64,000 nt of DNA from Pseudomonas oligotrophica (GCF_021726475.1 NZ_JAKJRU010000001.1:1-64000), one strand, 5' to 3'; shown: positions 27,478 through 36,955, counted from the first letter of the stretch. Made by a program: numbers and translations. The notes: generated from the sequence alone by a model not told the origin.

Positions 27478-27503
27478 AAACCGGCCTCCGAGCCGGTTTT
27501 TTG
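27478..27503 (+). terminator. Rho-independent terminator downstream of tRNA-Phe
   Basis: The stem AAACCGGC/GCCGGTTT (27478-27485 with 27492-27499) with a six-base loop, running directly into a T-tract. A classical intrinsic terminator about 45 bp after the tRNA 3' end. Confidence 0.85.
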
Positions 27504-27617
27504 TTGCCTGCGTTTTAGCATCGGCATGGCCTGCTTGCTCCCATCGCTCACCATCTCCCTCCAGCCACTCGTGCGGCGACGCACTGCCCGTGGCTCGATC
27601 AATCAGATATTTTTACA

Positions 27618-27636
27618 AATGCGAAATATGCGCATT
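27618..27636. promoter_or_regulatory. Candidate Fur-like operator upstream of the TonB receptor gene
   Basis: A 19-bp imperfect palindrome with perfect 6-bp arms (AATGCG...CGCATT) in an AT-rich patch about 75 bp before the GTG start. Length and position suit a Fur box, but the base match is modest. Low confidence. Confidence 0.3.
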
Positions 27637-27711
27637 GCCTGATGACAGTGCTTTACGTTTCGCTTACATTCCGCGCCGACCTAACCACAACAGCCACTCG
27701 GGGGAGCGCTC

Positions 27712-29841
27712 GTGTTTCGTAAATCCTGCCTGTACCTGTCCATCTCGCTTGCGAGCCTGTCCATGGCCTCGGCGGCACTGGCCGCCGAACCGGCCGAGCT
27801 GGAGACGCTGACCGTCAGCGCGACCCGCGCCGGCAGCGAGGTCGGCAAGACACCGCAGAAGATCACCGTGATCAGCCGCGAGCAGATCGAGCAGCAACTG
27901 GCGATCACCTCCGACCATGGCGCGGTACTGAGCAACCTGATTCCGTCCTACTCGCCGAGCCGGCAGAAGATGACCAGCGCCGGCGAGACCTTCCGCGGCC
28001 GCTCGGCGCTGATCCTGATCGACGGCATCCCGCAGTCCACGCCGCTGCGCGACAGCCAGCGCGACGGCTACGTCATCGACCTGTCGATGGTCGAGCGCAT
28101 CGAGGTGATCCACGGCGCCAGCGCCGAGCACGGCCTGGGCGCCACCGGCGGAATCATCAACTACGTCACCCGTCGCCCGGCCAGCGGCACGCTGCGCCAG
28201 CATGCGGGCGTCAGCTTCAGCGCACCCACCGATTACGAATCCGAAGGCCTGGGCTACAAGCTCGACTACCGGGCCGAAGGCACCCAGGGCAACCTCGACT
28301 ACCTGGCCGCGGCCAGCTGGCAGACCCAGGGAATGTTCTACGACGCCAAGGGCGATTTGATCGGCGTCGACGACACCCAGGGCGACACCATGGACTCCAC
28401 CAGCCAGGACTTGCTGCTCAAGCTCGGCTACTGGCTGGACGACAACCAGAACCTCGGCCTGATGATCAACCGCTTCGAGGTCGAGGGCGACCACGAGTAC
28501 GTCAACGTGCCGGGCAACGCCGACGCCGGCATCCGCGCCACCTCGCGCAAGGGCGACCCGCTGGGCAAGGCGCCGCAAAACGAGGTGCTGGCCACCAGCC
28601 TGTCGTACAAGCACGCCGACCTCTACGGCAACGAGCTGGGCCTGCAACTGTACTCGCAGCGCTTTCGTGCGCGCTTCGGCGGCGGCCTGAACGGCAGCTT
28701 CCAGGACCCGAGCATCGCGCCGGCCGGCACGCTGTTCGACCAGTCGCAGAACGAATCGGACAAGTACGGTGGCAAGCTCACGCTCAGCCGCGACGGCCTG
28801 CTGGACAACCACCTCAAGCTGACCGGCGGCCTCGACGTGCTGCAGGACACCACCAGCCAGATGCTCATCGAGACCGACCGCGAGTGGGTGCCCGAGACGG
28901 TGTTCCGCAACTACGCGCCCTTCCTCCAGGCCGAGATTCGCGCGCTGGAACAGCTGACCTTCTTCGTTGGCGTGCGCCATGAGTTCGCCGAACTCGAGGT
29001 CGACAGCTTCCGCACCATCGCCTCGACCACCAAGCCGGCCGGTGGCGTGAGTGTCGAAGGCGGTCAGCCGAACTTCGAGGAGACCCTCTACAACGCCGGC
29101 CTGGTCTGGCAGATGAACGACTGGGCGCAGCTGTTCGCCAACTACTCCGAGGGCTTCGGCATGCCCGACGTCGGCCGCGTGCTGCGCGGCATCGGCACGC
29201 CGGGCACGCGGGTCGACGACTTCCTCGACCTGCAGCCGGTGGTCACCGAGAACCGCGAGATCGGCCTGCGCCTGAAGCACGGCCCGTTCGACGCCGAGGT
29301 CAGCTACTACGAGTCCGATGCCGACCTCGGCTCGCGCCTGAACAGCGTCGGTGGCGTCTACCAGGTGCGCCGCGAGCGCACCGAGATCGACGGCATCGAG
29401 TTCACCGGCGGCTGGCAGGTCAACGCGGCGCATCGCCTGCAACTCAGCTATGCGCAGGTCAACGGCCGCTCCGATACCGACGGCGACGGCAGGGTCGACA
29501 CCGACCTCGACGGTGCCAACATCTCGCCGGATCGCTACGCCATCAGCTGGCAGGCCAACTGGAGCGATCGCCTGCACAGCCGGCTGCAAGCCAACCACTA
29601 TGTCAGCCGCGACTTCGACACGCCGGGCCTGGAGTTCGACGGCTACACCCTGGTCGACGCCTCGCTCGGCTACCGCCTGCCGGTCGGCGAGCTCAACCTG
29701 GGCGTCGAGAACCTGCTCGACCGCGACTACCTGACCTACTACACCCAGGCCGCCAACACCGGCACCGACGTGACCCGCAACGGTCGCGTGTTCGCCGGCC
29801 GCGGGCGCACCCTGACGCTGGGCTACCAGGTCAGTTTCTAA
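27712..29841 (+). CDS. TonB-dependent outer membrane receptor, siderophore-type
   Basis: Outer-membrane active-transport receptor of 709 residues starting at a GTG. Signal peptide 1-25 (ending AALAA), TonB box-like ETLTVSATR (about 31-39), and plug domain (about 45-155, FRGRSALILIDGIPQSTPLR, VERIEVIHGASAEHGLGATG). A 22-strand-type barrel with alternating aromatic residues follows, ending in the terminal Phe of YQVSF as expected for BAM substrates. The ligand cannot be stated; overall pattern suggests ferric siderophore uptake. It is a single gene between the tRNA-Phe terminator and an orphan solute-binding gene. A weak Fur-like dyad lies upstream. Confidence 0.9.
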   Translation: MFRKSCLYLSISLASLSMASAALAAEPAELETLTVSATRAGSEVGKTPQKITVISREQIEQQLAITSDHGAVLSNLIPSYSPSRQKMTSAGETFRGRSALILIDGIPQSTPLRDSQRDGYVIDLSMVERIEVIHGASAEHGLGATGGIINYVTRRPASGTLRQHAGVSFSAPTDYESEGLGYKLDYRAEGTQGNLDYLAAASWQTQGMFYDAKGDLIGVDDTQGDTMDSTSQDLLLKLGYWLDDNQNLGLMINRFEVEGDHEYVNVPGNADAGIRATSRKGDPLGKAPQNEVLATSLSYKHADLYGNELGLQLYSQRFRARFGGGLNGSFQDPSIAPAGTLFDQSQNESDKYGGKLTLSRDGLLDNHLKLTGGLDVLQDTTSQMLIETDREWVPETVFRNYAPFLQAEIRALEQLTFFVGVRHEFAELEVDSFRTIASTTKPAGGVSVEGGQPNFEETLYNAGLVWQMNDWAQLFANYSEGFGMPDVGRVLRGIGTPGTRVDDFLDLQPVVTENREIGLRLKHGPFDAEVSYYESDADLGSRLNSVGGVYQVRRERTEIDGIEFTGGWQVNAAHRLQLSYAQVNGRSDTDGDGRVDTDLDGANISPDRYAISWQANWSDRLHSRLQANHYVSRDFDTPGLEFDGYTLVDASLGYRLPVGELNLGVENLLDRDYLTYYTQAANTGTDVTRNGRVFAGRGRTLTLGYQVSF

Positions 29842-29861
29842 GCACTGCCCAACCTCCTGTC

Positions 29862-29880
29862 GCCGCGGGCAATCCGCGGC
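29862..29880 (+). terminator. Hairpin after the TonB receptor gene
   Basis: A perfect 7-bp stem GCCGCGG/CCGCGGC with loop GCAAT, 20 bp after the receptor stop codon. No T-tract follows, so it may be a transcript-end hairpin rather than an intrinsic terminator. Confidence 0.35.
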
Positions 29881-29984
29881 AGCCTGCGGCGTGCCTGCCC
29901 GGCCGCCGTGGTCGTCTGCACAACGGTCATGCGCGCCAGCTACGCTCATCACGAGCAGTCCGTTGCATTCGACAGGAGTACAGG

Positions 29985-30758
29985 GTGCGGCTACTTCCCT
30001 CGACATTGCTGATCCTGTTGCTCGCCGGCGCCTGGCCGGCGACGGCGGGCACCTGGCAGTTCGTCACCGAAGACTTTCCACCGTTCAGCTACCCGGCCGC
30101 CGACAGCGGGCCCGGCGCAGCGGTGGGCGCCGGGCCGCTGGCCGAGGTGGTGCGCAGCGTCTGCGCGCGCCTGGGCCAGCGCTGCCCGATCACCGTGCGG
30201 CCGTGGCGCCGCGCACTGGCCCTGGCCGAGGCCGGGCAGGTCGACGGCATCTTCACGGTGATCCGCTCGCCGCGCCGCGAGCGGGCCTTCCACCTCACGC
30301 GCATGCTGGTCAGCTCGCGCTACGGCCTGTACGGCCTCGAGACGAACACCTTCGTCTATCACCAGCCCCGCGACCTGGCTGGCCACCGGCTCGGCGTCTA
30401 CGGCCCGTCCGGCACCTCCATCGTGCTGGACGAACGCCTGGCCGGCGTGCCGGACGTGCGGGTCGAGCAGGTCGCCGACAATCGCCGCCTGCTGCGGATG
30501 CTCGCCGCCGGCCGCTTCGGCCGCGACGGGCTGGCGGTGATCAACCAGGACGTCGCCTGGCAGCTGATCGACGCGCTGCAACTGGACAACCTGCGCGAGG
30601 TCGGCGTGCTCGAGCCGGTCGCCTACGGCATCGGCCTGTCGCGGCGCAGCGTCGACAAGGCCGCCTTCGAGCGCTTCGCCGAGGCGCTGGATGCGGCCAT
30701 CGCCGACGGCACGGTGCCGGCCATCCTGCGTCGCCACCAGCTGGAACCGGCCTACTAG
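29985..30758 (+). CDS. Orphan periplasmic solute-binding protein (SBP family 3-like)
   Basis: Exported protein of 257 residues beginning at a GTG with AGGAG upstream (GACAGGAGTACAGG). Signal peptide 1-21 (LLPSTLLILLLAGAWPATA). The mature region has WQFVTEDFPPFSYPAAD, VCARLGQRCPITVRPWRRAL, and QVDGIFTVIRSPRRERAF, a family 3 binding-protein pattern. It has no neighbouring permease; the ABC operon downstream has its own binding protein and starts after a 286-bp gap. Role unknown; related in motif to the protein encoded at 19163-19912. Confidence 0.78.
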   Translation: MRLLPSTLLILLLAGAWPATAGTWQFVTEDFPPFSYPAADSGPGAAVGAGPLAEVVRSVCARLGQRCPITVRPWRRALALAEAGQVDGIFTVIRSPRRERAFHLTRMLVSSRYGLYGLETNTFVYHQPRDLAGHRLGVYGPSGTSIVLDERLAGVPDVRVEQVADNRRLLRMLAAGRFGRDGLAVINQDVAWQLIDALQLDNLREVGVLEPVAYGIGLSRRSVDKAAFERFAEALDAAIADGTVPAILRRHQLEPAY

Positions 30759-31044
30759 CGCCCCGGCGCGAGGCGTTGCCCAACCACGGCGCACGCCCGT
30801 CGCCACGGAACCGCCGCGGTGCATTTCCGGACCGTTCGGCCAGTTCTGCTTGCGACCCGCAGGCCGCGCGTTAGGCGCTTTTCGCCGCGCAACGGCGGTC
30901 GGATGCCCGCGCTTCGCGCTTGGCGCGTGCCCGAGCCCATGCTAGCTTTGCGCCTCGCCAGGATGGCGAGCCGTCACGCCGGAGCGCGATCATTTCGAAA
31001 CACAGGCCACAGGGGCTACAGCCGGCCTGCATAGAGGAACCCGC

Positions 31045-31818
31045 ATGGCCGAGGCCATCCCCGCACTGGAAATCCGCAACCTGCACAAGCGCTACGGCGA
31101 TCTGGAAGTTCTCAAAGGCATCTCGCTGACCGCTCGCGATGGCGATGTGATTTCCATCCTCGGATCATCAGGCTCCGGCAAGTCCACCTTCCTGCGCTGC
31201 ATCAACCTCCTGGAAAACCCCAACGAGGGCGAGATCCACGTCGCCGGCGAGCAGCTCAAGCTCAAGCGCGACAAGACCGGCGACCTGGTCGCGGCCGACG
31301 GCAAGCAGCTCAACCGCATCCGTAGCGAGCTGGGCTTCGTCTTCCAGAACTTCAACCTCTGGCCGCACATGACCATCCTCGACAACATCATCGAGGCCCC
31401 GCGGCGCGTGCTGGGCAAGAGCAAGGCCGAGGCGGTGGAGATCGCCGAGGCGCTGCTGGCCAAGGTCGGCATCGCCGACAAGCGCCACGCCTACCCCAAC
31501 CAGCTGTCCGGCGGCCAGCAGCAGCGCGCGGCGATCGCCCGCACCCTGGCGATGCAGCCCAAGGTGATCCTGTTCGACGAACCCACCTCGGCGCTGGACC
31601 CGGAAATGGTCCAGGAAGTGCTTAGCGTCATCCGCTCGCTGGCCGAGGAAGGCCGCACCATGCTGCTGGTCACCCACGAGATGAACTTCGCCAAGCAGGT
31701 CTCCAGCGAAGTGGTATTCCTTCATCAGGGCCTGGTCGAGGAGCACGGGACGCCCGCGCAGGTATTTGACAACCCGCAATCGGCACGCTGTAAACAATTC
31801 ATGTCCAGCCATCGTTAA
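31045..31818 (+). CDS. Basic amino acid ABC transporter ATPase (HisP/AotP type)
   Basis: ATP-binding subunit (257 residues) of a polar/basic amino acid importer. Walker A is [15 protein letters not shown] (about 38-52), the Q-loop is [13 protein letters not shown], the signature is [16 protein letters not shown], Walker B is [12 protein letters not shown], and the H-loop is LLVTHEM. The insertion [20 protein letters not shown] near residues 67-86 is characteristic of HisP-like ATPases. First gene of a four-gene operon: ATPase, binding protein, two permeases. Confidence 0.93.
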   Translation: MAEAIPALEIRNLHKRYGDLEVLKGISLTARDGDVISILGSSGSGKSTFLRCINLLENPNEGEIHVAGEQLKLKRDKTGDLVAADGKQLNRIRSELGFVFQNFNLWPHMTILDNIIEAPRRVLGKSKAEAVEIAEALLAKVGIADKRHAYPNQLSGGQQQRAAIARTLAMQPKVILFDEPTSALDPEMVQEVLSVIRSLAEEGRTMLLVTHEMNFAKQVSSEVVFLHQGLVEEHGTPAQVFDNPQSARCKQFMSSHR

Positions 31819-31833
31819 CGGAGCAACAACTGC

Positions 31834-32589
31834 ATGAAGAGCTATAAGAAGATCCTGCTGACCGCCGCCGTTTCCCTGGTCTTCGGCGCCCAGGCGTTCG
31901 CCGCGGACAAACTGCGCATTGGCACCGAAGGCGCCTACCCGCCCTTCAACCTGATCGACGCCAGCGGCCAGGTGGTCGGCTTCGACCTCGACATCGCCCA
32001 TGCGCTGTGCGCCAAGATGAAGGTCGAGTGCGAAGTGGTCACCTCCGACTGGGACGGCATCATCCCGGCCCTGAACGCTGGCAAGTTCGACTTCCTCGCC
32101 GCCTCCATGTCGGTCACCGAGGAGCGCAAGCAGGCGGTGGACTTCACCGACCACTACTACACCAACAAGCTGCAGTTCGTGGCGCCCAAGTCGGTGGAAT
32201 TCAAGACTGACAAGGACTACCTGGACGGCAAGGTGATCGGTGCCCAGCGCGCCACCATCGCCGGCACCTGGCTGGAAGACAACCTCGACGGCGTGGTCGA
32301 CATCAAGCTCTACGACACCCAGGAGAACGCCTACCTGGACCTGGCCTCCGGGCGCGTCGACGGCATCCTCGCCGACACCTTCGTGCAGTGGGAATGGCTC
32401 AAGAGCGACGCCGGCAAGGACTTCGAGTTCAAGGGCGAGCCGGTCTTCGATGACGACAAGATCGCCATCGCCGTGCGCAAGGGCAACGACGAGCTGCGCG
32501 AGAACCTGAACAAGGCCCTGGCCGAAATCATCGCTGACGGCACCTACAAGCAGATCAACGACAAGTACTTCCCGTTCAGCATCTACTGA
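31834..32589 (+). CDS. Basic amino acid ABC transporter, periplasmic binding protein
   Basis: Family 3 binding protein of 251 residues with signal peptide 1-23 (AAVSLVFGAQAFA before ADKLRIG). The mature start KLRIGTEGAYPPFNLIDASG and VGFDLDIAHALCAKMKVECE are typical of lysine/arginine/ornithine or histidine binding proteins. Then DGIIPALNAGKFDFLAASMS and RKQAVDFTDHYYTNKLQFV follow. It lies 15 bp after the ATPase gene and is followed by a long hairpin before the permeases. The exact amino acid bound is inferred as basic. Confidence 0.92.
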   Translation: MKSYKKILLTAAVSLVFGAQAFAADKLRIGTEGAYPPFNLIDASGQVVGFDLDIAHALCAKMKVECEVVTSDWDGIIPALNAGKFDFLAASMSVTEERKQAVDFTDHYYTNKLQFVAPKSVEFKTDKDYLDGKVIGAQRATIAGTWLEDNLDGVVDIKLYDTQENAYLDLASGRVDGILADTFVQWEWLKSDAGKDFEFKGEPVFDDDKIAIAVRKGNDELRENLNKALAEIIADGTYKQINDKYFPFSIY

Positions 32590-32599
32590 TCCAGCCGAA

Positions 32600-32640
32600 C
32601 CGAAGCCCGGTCGCCGCCTAGCTGGCCGACCGGGCTTCGG
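32600..32640 (+). terminator. Intercistronic hairpin between binding protein and permease genes
   Basis: A perfect 14-bp stem (32600-32613 with 32627-32640) around a 13-base loop, 11 bp after the binding-protein stop. The following TGTTTGAG is a weak T-tract. It likely limits read-through or protects the upstream mRNA, giving excess binding protein over permease. Confidence 0.6.
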
Positions 32641-32653
32641 TGTTTGAGTTCCT

Positions 32654-33349
32654 ATGATTCCTGACCTCCACGGATTCGGTCCGGCCCTCGTCGCCGGCAC
32701 CTGGATGACCGTTCAACTGGCCCTCGCCTCGCTGGCGCTGGGGCTGGTGCTCGGCCTGCTCGGCGCCCTCGCCAAGACCTCGCCGCTCGGCGCGCTGCGC
32801 TGGCTCGGCGGCACCTACTCGACCATCGTGCGCGGCGTGCCCGAGCTGCTCTGGGTGCTGCTGATCTACTTCGGCACCATCGGCCTGGTGCGCGGCATCG
32901 GCGAGCTGTTCGGCGTCGACAACCTGGCGCTGAGCCCGTTCGCCGCCGGTACCATCGCCCTCGGCCTGTGCTTCGGCGCCTATGCGACCGAGGTCTTCCG
33001 CGGCGCACTGCTGGCCATTCCCAAAGGCCATCGCGAGGCCGGGCTGGCGCTGGGCCTGGGCAAGCGGCGCATCTTCCTGCGGCTGATCCTGCCGCAGATG
33101 TGGCGCCTGGCCCTGCCGGGCCTGGGCAACCTGTTCATGATCCTGATGAAGGACACCGCGCTGGTTTCGGTGATCGGGCTGGAGGAAATCATGCGCCGCT
33201 CGCAAATCGCGGTGACCGCCAGCAAGGAGCCTTTCACCTTCTTCCTCGTGGCCGCCTTCATCTACCTGTGCCTGACCATCGTCGCCATGATCGGTATGCA
33301 CTTCCTCGAAAAACGTGCCGGCCGCGGCTTCGTGCGGAGCGCAGCATGA
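32654..33349 (+). CDS. Basic amino acid ABC transporter permease (HisQ type)
   Basis: Inner-membrane permease of 231 residues, about five transmembrane helices. HisQ-type features: IVRGVPELLWVLLIYFGTIG after the first helices, and the EAA loop EAGLALGLGKRRIFLRLILPQMWRLALPG near residues 122-150 for ATPase contact. The stop overlaps the next permease start by 4 bp. Confidence 0.92.
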   Translation: MIPDLHGFGPALVAGTWMTVQLALASLALGLVLGLLGALAKTSPLGALRWLGGTYSTIVRGVPELLWVLLIYFGTIGLVRGIGELFGVDNLALSPFAAGTIALGLCFGAYATEVFRGALLAIPKGHREAGLALGLGKRRIFLRLILPQMWRLALPGLGNLFMILMKDTALVSVIGLEEIMRRSQIAVTASKEPFTFFLVAAFIYLCLTIVAMIGMHFLEKRAGRGFVRSAA

Positions 33350-34035
33350 CCTGGGAAATCTTCATCAAGTGGCTGCCGAGCTTCATCGAGGGCGCCTGGC
33401 TGACCCTGCAGCTGGTCGGCATCTCGGTCATCGCCGGGCTGATCCTCGCCGTGCCGCTGGGCATCGCCCGCTCGTCCCGACTCCTGGCGGTGCGCGGGCT
33501 GCCCTACGCCTACATCTTCTTCTTCCGCGGCACGCCGCTGCTGGTCCAGCTGTTCCTCGTCTACTACGGCATGGCGCAGTTCGAAGTGGTGCGCCAGAGC
33601 GCGCTCTGGCCGTACCTGCGCGACCCGTACTGGTGCGCGATCATCACCATGACCCTGCACACCGCGGCCTATATCGCCGAGATCATCCGCGGGGCGATCC
33701 AGAACGTGCCCCACGGCGAGATCGAGGCCGCGCGGGCGCTGGGCATGTCGCGCGGCCAGGCGCTGCTGCACATCATCCTGCCGCGCGCCACGCGCATCGG
33801 CCTGCCGGCCTACAGCAACGAGGTGATTCTGATGCTCAAGGCCAGCGCCCTGGCCAGCACCATCACCCTGCTGGAGCTCACCGGCATGGCCCGCAAGATC
33901 GCCGCACGCACCTACATGCACGAGGAAATGTTCCTCACCGCCGGCCTGATCTACCTGCTGATCGCCTTCGTCCTGATGCAGGGCTTCAAGCTGCTCGAGC
34001 GCTGGCTGCGCGTCGACGCCTGCCAGGGCCGCTGA
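33346..34035 (+). CDS. Basic amino acid ABC transporter permease (HisM type)
   Basis: Second permease subunit (229 residues) that dimerises with the HisQ-type protein. Features are FFFRGTPLLVQLFLVYYGMA, the EAA loop EAARALGMSRGQALLHIILP, and TITLLELTGMARKIAARTYM. The ATG at 33346 overlaps the previous stop (ATGA); the longer frame upstream is a shadow of the HisQ gene. Confidence 0.92.
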   Translation: MTWEIFIKWLPSFIEGAWLTLQLVGISVIAGLILAVPLGIARSSRLLAVRGLPYAYIFFFRGTPLLVQLFLVYYGMAQFEVVRQSALWPYLRDPYWCAIITMTLHTAAYIAEIIRGAIQNVPHGEIEAARALGMSRGQALLHIILPRATRIGLPAYSNEVILMLKASALASTITLLELTGMARKIAARTYMHEEMFLTAGLIYLLIAFVLMQGFKLLERWLRVDACQGR

Positions 34036-34140
34036 GCGCAGGCCGGCTGCGACATGCAGCCGGTCCAGCGGCGCCCGGCGAATCACCGGGCGCTCGTGCG
34101 GTCTGACTGACCAGTCCCGAAACTGCCTAGGAGCCACCGC

Positions 34141-35043
34141 ATGCTTGTCGACATCCAGCGAATCGAAATGGGCCAGCTCGCCTGCTGGCGGCTGCGCCGC
34201 GGCGAGCAGGAACTGCTGGTGGCCGAACAGGGCGCACAGTTGCTCGCCTATCACCAGGGCGAGGCGCAGCCGGTGATCTGGCTCAGCGAGCAGGCGACCT
34301 TCGAGCGCGGCCAGCCGGTGCGCGGCGGCATTCCGGTGTGCTGGCCCTGGTTCGGCGACCTGATGCGCAATCCGCAGGCGATCCGCGAACAGCACGCCGA
34401 TGCCGGCGAGGCGCCCTTCCACGGCCTGGTGCGCGCGATCGACTGGCAGCTGGCCGCCAGCCACTGCGAGGCGGACGCCGCGGTGATCGAGTTTCGCTGC
34501 GCGCAGGCCGCCAGCGGCGAGCTGCCCGGCTGGCCGCACAAGGTCGAGGCCAGCCTGCGCATCCGCCTCGACGAAGCCCTGCAGGTGAGCCTGACCAGCC
34601 ACAACCTCGACGACCACCCGGTCACCATCAGCCAGGCGCTGCACAGCTACCTGGCCATCGACGACATCCACCAGGCGCGCGTCGCCGGCCTCGAGGAGCG
34701 TCCCTACGTCGACACGCTGGACGACTGGCAGAACCACGAACAGCGCGGCGAGCTGCGCTTCACCGGCGAAACCGACCGGATCTACCTGCAGCTCCCCGAC
34801 ACCCTCAGGCTCATCGATGGCGCCGCGCAGCGCAGCATCGAACTCGGCAGCGAAGGCTCCGCCTCGGCGATCCTCTGGAATCCCTGGATCGACAAGGCGC
34901 GCCGCCTCTCGCAGTTCGCCGAGGACGCCTGGCAGCGCATGCTGTGCATCGAGACGGCCAACGTGCTGGACGACGCGCGCACCCTCGCTCCCGGCGAGCG
35001 CCATACCCTGAGCGTCCGTTTCCTGGCCCGCACCTCGGCCTAG
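34141..35043 (+). CDS. D-hexose-6-phosphate mutarotase (YeaD type)
   Basis: Cytosolic galactose-mutarotase-fold epimerase (300 residues) interconverting anomers of glucose-6-phosphate or a related hexose phosphate. Landmarks: EQGAQLLAYHQGEAQPVIWL, VRGGIPVCWPWFGDL, and the active-site His in FHGLVRAIDWQLA. ALHSYLAIDDIHQARVAGLE carries a second His, and SASAILWNPWIDKARRLSQF contains a WNPW motif typical of the YeaD subgroup. Single gene just ahead of the T6SS cluster. Confidence 0.9.
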   Translation: MLVDIQRIEMGQLACWRLRRGEQELLVAEQGAQLLAYHQGEAQPVIWLSEQATFERGQPVRGGIPVCWPWFGDLMRNPQAIREQHADAGEAPFHGLVRAIDWQLAASHCEADAAVIEFRCAQAASGELPGWPHKVEASLRIRLDEALQVSLTSHNLDDHPVTISQALHSYLAIDDIHQARVAGLEERPYVDTLDDWQNHEQRGELRFTGETDRIYLQLPDTLRLIDGAAQRSIELGSEGSASAILWNPWIDKARRLSQFAEDAWQRMLCIETANVLDDARTLAPGERHTLSVRFLARTSA

Positions 35044-35392
35044 CAGGCCACCCGGGGGCGCGTCGTGAACCAGCGCGCCCTTGCCTGTAAGTCATTGCCG
35101 ATAGTCGCGTGACACATTTCAACAAGTTGCCAGGCGGTTCTATTTAATTGACCGCCGTCACGCCTCGCAAAAGTTCCGACAATTTAAGCGCAATAGTTAG
35201 CGCTGGAACCTGGCTCACACTTTCCCGCTTGAGCGATACAAGCCTGGACGTCTAGGATGCACGCCCCATAAGGCTTGGCAATTTATTGCGCAGACAACTG
35301 TCCAACTTCTTGCGCAACTTGCCTTGGACAGGGCCACTTGAGCGGATATCAAGTTGCGGCCACAAAGTTCACGGATGAACTTAGAGTCACGG
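35044..35392 (+). other. Intergenic region ahead of the T6SS operon
   Basis: About 350 bases without a gene and visibly more AT-rich than its surroundings. It holds a terminator-like hairpin GGGCGCG/CGCGCCC (35056-35062 with 35074-35080) after the mutarotase gene, a small dyad AGCGC/GCGCT (35187-35191 with 35200-35204), and a sigma-54-like TTGGCA/TTGC pair (35276-35289) whose spacing is one base too short. I cannot assign the operon promoter with confidence. Confidence 0.5.
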
Positions 35393-36955
35393 ATGACTTT
35401 CTCTTCTGCGCTGAGCAAGCACTATCTCGAGCTGGCCGCCCGCCCGATCGACGAGGCGAACTTCGCCGGCGACGACATTCGTTACGGCAGCGACTTCGAG
35501 CGGCTCGAACACGAGCTGGCCAAGGCGACCGCCCTTCACGCGACCGCCGCCATCGACTGGCAGCAGCTGCGCGCTGGCTGCGAGGCCCTGCTCGCAAGCC
35601 AGTCGAAGGACCTGCGCATCGCTGCCTGGCTGGCCTGGAGCCTGTACCAGCGCGAATCCTTCGCCGGCCTGCACGCCGGCCTCGAAACCATCCGCCTGCT
35701 GTGTGTCGAGCACTGGCAGGCCGTGCATCCGCGCAAGCCGCGCACCCGCGCCGCGGCCATCGGCTGGCTGGTGCCGCGCCTCGAGCAGGTGCTGACCGAC
35801 GAAGTCCCGGTCGGCGAGCAGCTCGCGCTGTTCCGCGCCCTCGCCGACAGCCTGCACGGACTCGAAGCCTGCCTGTCCGATGCGCTGGGCGAAGACGCCC
35901 CGCTGCTGCTGCCGCTGTGCCGCCAGCTCGACGGCATGATCCGCCGCGCCGCGCAGGACAAACCCCAGCCGGGCGCGGTCGGCGCCGCCATCGCCCAGGT
36001 CAGGCAGGTCGCCACGCAGGTGCTGAGTGGCAATCCGCCAATCGACAGCGACAAGGACGCGCACAAGACCCTGCGCACGCTGCAGGAACAGGCCCGCCCG
36101 CTGAGCACCTGGTGGCTCCGACAGAAGGCCACCGACCCCAAGCCGCTGCGCCTGTCGCGCACCCTGCTGTGGCTCGGCATCGAGACGTTGCCCGAGCGCA
36201 ACGCCGAGCAGGTCACCGCCCTGCGCGGCCTGCCCGCCGACAAGCTGGCCGGCTTCAGGGAGCGCTTCATCCAGGGCGCCTATGCCGACCTCGCCGTGGA
36301 CCTGGAAGCCAGCATCGCCCGCGCGCCGTTCTGGCTCGACGGCCAACGTCTGGTCTGGGACTGCCTGCAGGCGCTCGACGCACCGCTGGCCATGCGCGAG
36401 GTGGAAATCCAGCTGGCGCTGTTCCTGCAGCGCGTGCCCGGCCTCGACGAGCTGCGTTTCCATGACGGCGCGCCCTTCGCCGACGCCGAGACCCGTGCCT
36501 GGATCGCCAGCCAGGTGCTACCGCACCTGCAGGCCGCCGACAGCCGCCGCGAACCGGCACCCGCCGCGGGCGGCCAGCGAGCCGCCTGGGACCTCGCCCT
36601 CGAGGAGGCGTTGCCGCTGCTGCGCAAGGACGGCCTGAAGGCCGCCGTGCAGCAGCTCAAGGCCGGCCTGGCCGGCGCGCAGGGCGGGCGCCAGCGCTTC
36701 CACTGGCAGCTGGCCCTGGCGCGCCTGTGCATGCAGGCGAAGAAACACGAACTGGCCAAGACCCAACTCGAATCGCTCGACCAGACGCTGAGTGCCGCCG
36801 GCCTCGGCGACTGGGAGCCCGATCTCGCCCTCGAAGTGCTGCGCCTGTTGCACCACTGCTGCGAGGTGCTGCCGCAGAACCACGCGGTACGCGAAAGCAG
36901 GGACGAGATCTACCGCAGGCTGTGCCACCTCGACCTCGAGGTGGTACTCGACTAG
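35393..36955 (+). CDS. tssA: T6SS protein TssA
   Basis: Baseplate/sheath-assembly factor of 520 residues. The N-terminal ImpA domain (about 1-330) begins MTFSSALSKHYLELAARPID, with GDDIRYGSDFERLEHELAKA and RIAAWLAWSLYQRESFAGL. A C-terminal VasJ-type helical domain follows (about 370-520, AWDLALEEALPLLRKDGLKA). The start is uncertain: ATGs at 35354, 35375 and 35393 are in frame and none has a strong ribosome binding site. I prefer 35393, since MTF matches the family beginning. First gene of the T6SS operon, in the order seen in the P. aeruginosa H2 cluster. Confidence 0.9.
   Translation: MTFSSALSKHYLELAARPIDEANFAGDDIRYGSDFERLEHELAKATALHATAAIDWQQLRAGCEALLASQSKDLRIAAWLAWSLYQRESFAGLHAGLETIRLLCVEHWQAVHPRKPRTRAAAIGWLVPRLEQVLTDEVPVGEQLALFRALADSLHGLEACLSDALGEDAPLLLPLCRQLDGMIRRAAQDKPQPGAVGAAIAQVRQVATQVLSGNPPIDSDKDAHKTLRTLQEQARPLSTWWLRQKATDPKPLRLSRTLLWLGIETLPERNAEQVTALRGLPADKLAGFRERFIQGAYADLAVDLEASIARAPFWLDGQRLVWDCLQALDAPLAMREVEIQLALFLQRVPGLDELRFHDGAPFADAETRAWIASQVLPHLQAADSRREPAPAAGGQRAAWDLALEEALPLLRKDGLKAAVQQLKAGLAGAQGGRQRFHWQLALARLCMQAKKHELAKTQLESLDQTLSAAGLGDWEPDLALEVLRLLHHCCEVLPQNHAVRESRDEIYRRLCHLDLEVVLD

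Noticed and set aside
27664-30006. 780-residue minus-strand frame opposite the TonB receptor
   Set aside because: No recognisable domain; the receptor on the plus strand has a signal peptide, plug motifs and a terminal Phe.
35276-35289. Sigma-54 promoter ahead of tssA (TTGGCA...TTGC)
   Set aside because: The GG and GC dinucleotides are 11 bases apart (start to start) instead of 12. RpoN promoters are very strict about this spacing, so I do not call it.
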